64,000 bases of DNA from Azadirachta indica (lineage: Eukaryota; Streptophyta; Magnoliopsida; Sapindales; Meliaceae): contig CM040441.1 of assembly GCA_022749755.1 (NCBI GenBank), forward strand, positions 11,595,475 through 11,659,474, written 5' to 3'. The notes beneath the pieces were generated by a model, which saw only the letters and a list, made by a program, of their open reading frames with translations, was not told where the DNA came from and searched no databases. This document shows, one piece after another, positions 61,728 through 64,000 of the stretch; the stretch's first letter is position 1, and each line of letters opens with the position of its first letter. Made by a program: the position numbers and the translations under genes.

Positions 61728-62110
61728 TCTAAAGGCATGTTTGTATTTTTTTTTATTGAAATCTAAATATAAATTATTTAAAAAATATTTTATTTTTTAA
61801 GTTATATTTAAATATTTATTAAAAATATTTAAATATAATTAAATTAAAAAAATTTAATTTAAATACGATAAATAAACATATGAATAATTTAAATATTTTA
61901 TTTACATTAATATTCTTATTTTATTATTTATTACATATGTAAATAATTTAATATATTAATTTAAAATATATACCTTAACATATTAATTTTAAAATTTTTT
62001 TATTATAACAAAATATAATTTAATATTTATAATTAAAATAAAAAATAAATATATTAATCAAATTCGAATTCGAATCTAATTTAGATTTCAATGGTATTTT
62101 TAATGAGTAA
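61728..62110. repeat. AT-rich dispersed repeat, copy C (MITE-like)
   Basis: Shares TTATATTTAAATATTTATTA, then AATATTTAAATATAATTAAA with copies A and B. ATTGAAATCTAAAT occurs near the left end (about 61757) and again, reverse-complemented, near the right end (about 62075-62091), giving short terminal inverted repeats. Confidence 0.5.
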
Positions 62111-62639
62111 CAAAACCGTAAAATTAAGTCATACGTGTCAGCCTTAGCTTGCCAGATCAGTATTACACACCAATAAAATTATAAATAGTAAGTATTTAAT
62201 TATTTATTTAAGAGTATTTTCACATACCTCCCTGAAAATTATAAAAATTATAAACAAAGATAATATTTATAAAAAAATTATAGAAACATCTTATAACGCA
62301 GTATCTTTATCTAATTCACTGTTTGTTGACTGTTAAAAAAATTAAATGATTAAAATAACATCAATTGTTGCATTTAGATCTAAAAGTTAAGAGTTTAAAA
62401 GAAAAAATTCATAGATAAAAAAAATAATAAAATTATTATTTTTATTAATATATATTAATGAGATTATTTAAATTATTTAATATCTTTCTATCGGTCAAAC
62501 ACAAAGGATAAAATCCTGTAGTACAGGAGGTTCTATAAATTTTCATAAACATCCTCTCTGTCTCTTATTTCTAAAAAGTTTGGGGATGTAAATGAAAATA
62601 TCCCTACCCATTTATTATTTTTTTTTCTAAAACTCGCCG

Positions 62640-62648
62640 TATAAAAGG
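62640..62648 (+). promoter_or_regulatory. TATA box of the acyl-activating enzyme gene
   Basis: TATAAAAGG, 108 bases upstream of the ATG. A GA-rich leader (AGAGATAGAGA and similar) follows at about 62690-62730. Confidence 0.7.
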
Positions 62649-62747
62649 CTCAGAGTTACAGATAGAAACTCGTTCGGGCTTGTTGCGAAAACGCGAGAGA
62701 TAGAGATAGAGAGAGATAGGGAGAGTAGTGGCCAGAAGAGAAGGGAG

Positions 62748-62963
62748 ATGGCGGTGGCGAGAGACATAGACGAGCTTCCGAAAAACGCCGCGAACTACAC
62801 GGCATTAACGCCTCTCTGGTTTCTTGAGAGAGCAGCTACGGTGCACCCTACCAGAACGTCGCTGGTTCATGGATCCAAGACGTACACGTGGCACCAGACG
62901 TATCAGCGCTGCCGTAGACTGGCCTCCGCTCTTTCAAAGCGCTCCATCGGCCTCGGTAAAACG
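62748..62963 (+). CDS. AAE7: Acyl-activating enzyme 7-like (acetate/butyrate-CoA ligase, ACN1 type), exon 1 only
   Basis: First exon of 72 codons with ATG at 62748 and donor ACG/GTTTGT at 62963/62964. It encodes MAVARDIDELPKNAANYTAL, then TPLWFLERAATVHPTRTSLV and YTWHQTYQRCRRLASALSKR. This is the N-terminus of plant AMP-binding acyl-activating enzymes of the AAE7/ACN1 clade (DIDELPKNAANYTALTPLWF is characteristic). The family activates short-chain acids such as acetate to acyl-CoA in peroxisomes. The next exon, expected to start near VAIIAPN, is not in the remaining 1037 bases, so the intron exceeds 1 kb, and the AMP-binding motif and peroxisomal signal lie outside the window. Confidence 0.88.
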
Positions 62964-64000
62964 GTTTGTATTATTACTTGCATACGTACACACGTATACG
63001 TATTTGTATGTTTATATTGTTTGAAAACTTATATATGTGTTCGATTGTTTTTTATGGTAATTTTCATGTTTAGATGTTTTAGGATTATGTTGAATTCCAT
63101 AACCTATGAGATAGTAGAATATACAGAGAAATGAAGAATAATGTCAAAAAATGTTTATATACATATATATAGAAAGTAGTTTCAATTCTACTGATAACAG
63201 AGCAAAAGGGATGATTTTATTTCTTTTTTTGTTTTAATTTTATTTTTATTTTTATTTATATAGTTAGATGAACGCTCTTGAAAAATTATACTGGAAATAG
63301 TTAGAATTTATTATTCTTTTTATTTTTAAATTTTATTTCTGATATTTGCAGTTATGGAAGAAATAGAAAGTTGGTACAGAGAAATTTTTGGAGGCGATTT
63401 TGTTCTTCACTTTTTTTCTTCTTCCAACGTTTTGTATCATAAATGATGTAACTACCGATTTGAAACTTGTCATGCCTCTTGTGAAGTCATGTGAATTATT
63501 CACTTAGTTGTTCCATAACAATTACCAAATCATCAATTACAAAATCCCATAAACAAATTAGAAATTGAGTAGTATAAAGAAATTTCAAAATCTTTCTCCA
63601 ATTTGCTTCTCTTGGTTCCATTTTCTTGTCTCAAGGGCTCAAGTTTTCTTTTTGTTCATTTTCTTTTTCATTAATTTTTTCTCTTTCTTAAAAAAAACTA
63701 ACAAGAGTTGGATGTCAATATTTTATATGTTTTTCAACTTGTCTTTGGTTGTTTGAATCAGGAACCAAGTACTTTTTTGATGAGAAATGTTTCCATTCTC
63801 GAAAAATTTTGCTCCTACATCAAAATAGACAACAGAGGAAAAACAAAATTAGTGCTAGTGAACTTGCAGCAGTAAATGCTAAAGGTCACATGTTTAAAAA
63901 GTGAATCTCGTTCAAAATAATTTCTCCCTTGGCTGCAATAGAAGTTCCAATTCTATGCCTTTGTCAATATGCATAAGTAGAAAAACCAACAAAAATGTGC
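62964..64000 (+). other. First intron of the AAE7-like gene (incomplete)
   Basis: AT-rich, with T-rich tracts. No coding match to the rest of an acyl-CoA synthetase on the + strand, and no other feature recognised. Confidence 0.6.

Overview
This is nuclear DNA from a flowering plant, almost certainly a eudicot. It is AT-rich, with spliced genes (GT-AG introns, one GC-AG), plastid-targeted and plant-only protein families (OEP16, chloroplast dihydrolipoyl dehydrogenase, CAMTA, chitinase-like protein), TATA boxes, telo-boxes, MITE and Mutator-like debris and a piece of plastid DNA. The species cannot be fixed from the sequence; a woody rosid such as Citrus is only a guess. All gene models were built by eye from splice sites and reading frame, and every complete model closes in frame.

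Layout, left to right: the 3' end of a BRWD/PHIP-type WD40-bromodomain gene (+, 1-1320); RNA polymerase subunit RPB9 (-, 2020-4184); a ZCCHC10-like zinc-knuckle/SR-like protein (-, 5232-6014); plastid envelope pore OEP16-2 (-, 8151-9723); PP4 regulatory subunit 3 / SMEK (-, 24 exons, 11300-23185); chloroplast dihydrolipoyl dehydrogenase (+, 15 exons, 25809-31054); ribosomal protein eL29 (-, 32575-33115); two tandem SAR1 GTPases (+, 34039-35713 and 36783-38328); a CAMTA5/6-type calmodulin-binding transcription activator (-, 13 exons, 40375-47838); a chitinase-like CTL1/CTL2 protein of cellulose synthesis (+, 55265-56321); and the first exon of an AAE7/ACN1-type acyl-CoA synthetase (+, from 62748, running off the right edge).

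The genes are housekeeping or regulatory and do not form one pathway. From memory, the set OEP16-2, LPD, CAMTA, NRPB9, CTL and AAE7 recalls two duplicated Arabidopsis segments (around At4g16150-16160 and At3g16910-16980). PP4R3 plus RPL29 recalls At3g06670-06700. The window looks like a less fractionated version of those blocks.

The accessory DNA lies in two large gaps. The gap at 48.1-55.2 kb holds a 1.5-kb direct duplication, each copy enclosing a 1143-bp element with long terminal inverted repeats and a dead fragment of an NLR coiled-coil domain (a Pack-MULE-like structure), with an AT-rich foldback between the copies. The gap at 56.3-62.7 kb holds a second long-TIR element, a plastid ndhE insertion and members of an AT-rich dispersed repeat also seen at 39 kb. 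Other points of note are unfolded-protein-response-like promoter elements at only one of the two SAR1 genes, an ABRE/CE3-like module upstream of OEP16-2, and a GC-AG intron in RPB9. I saw no sign of an entirely new type of gene system.
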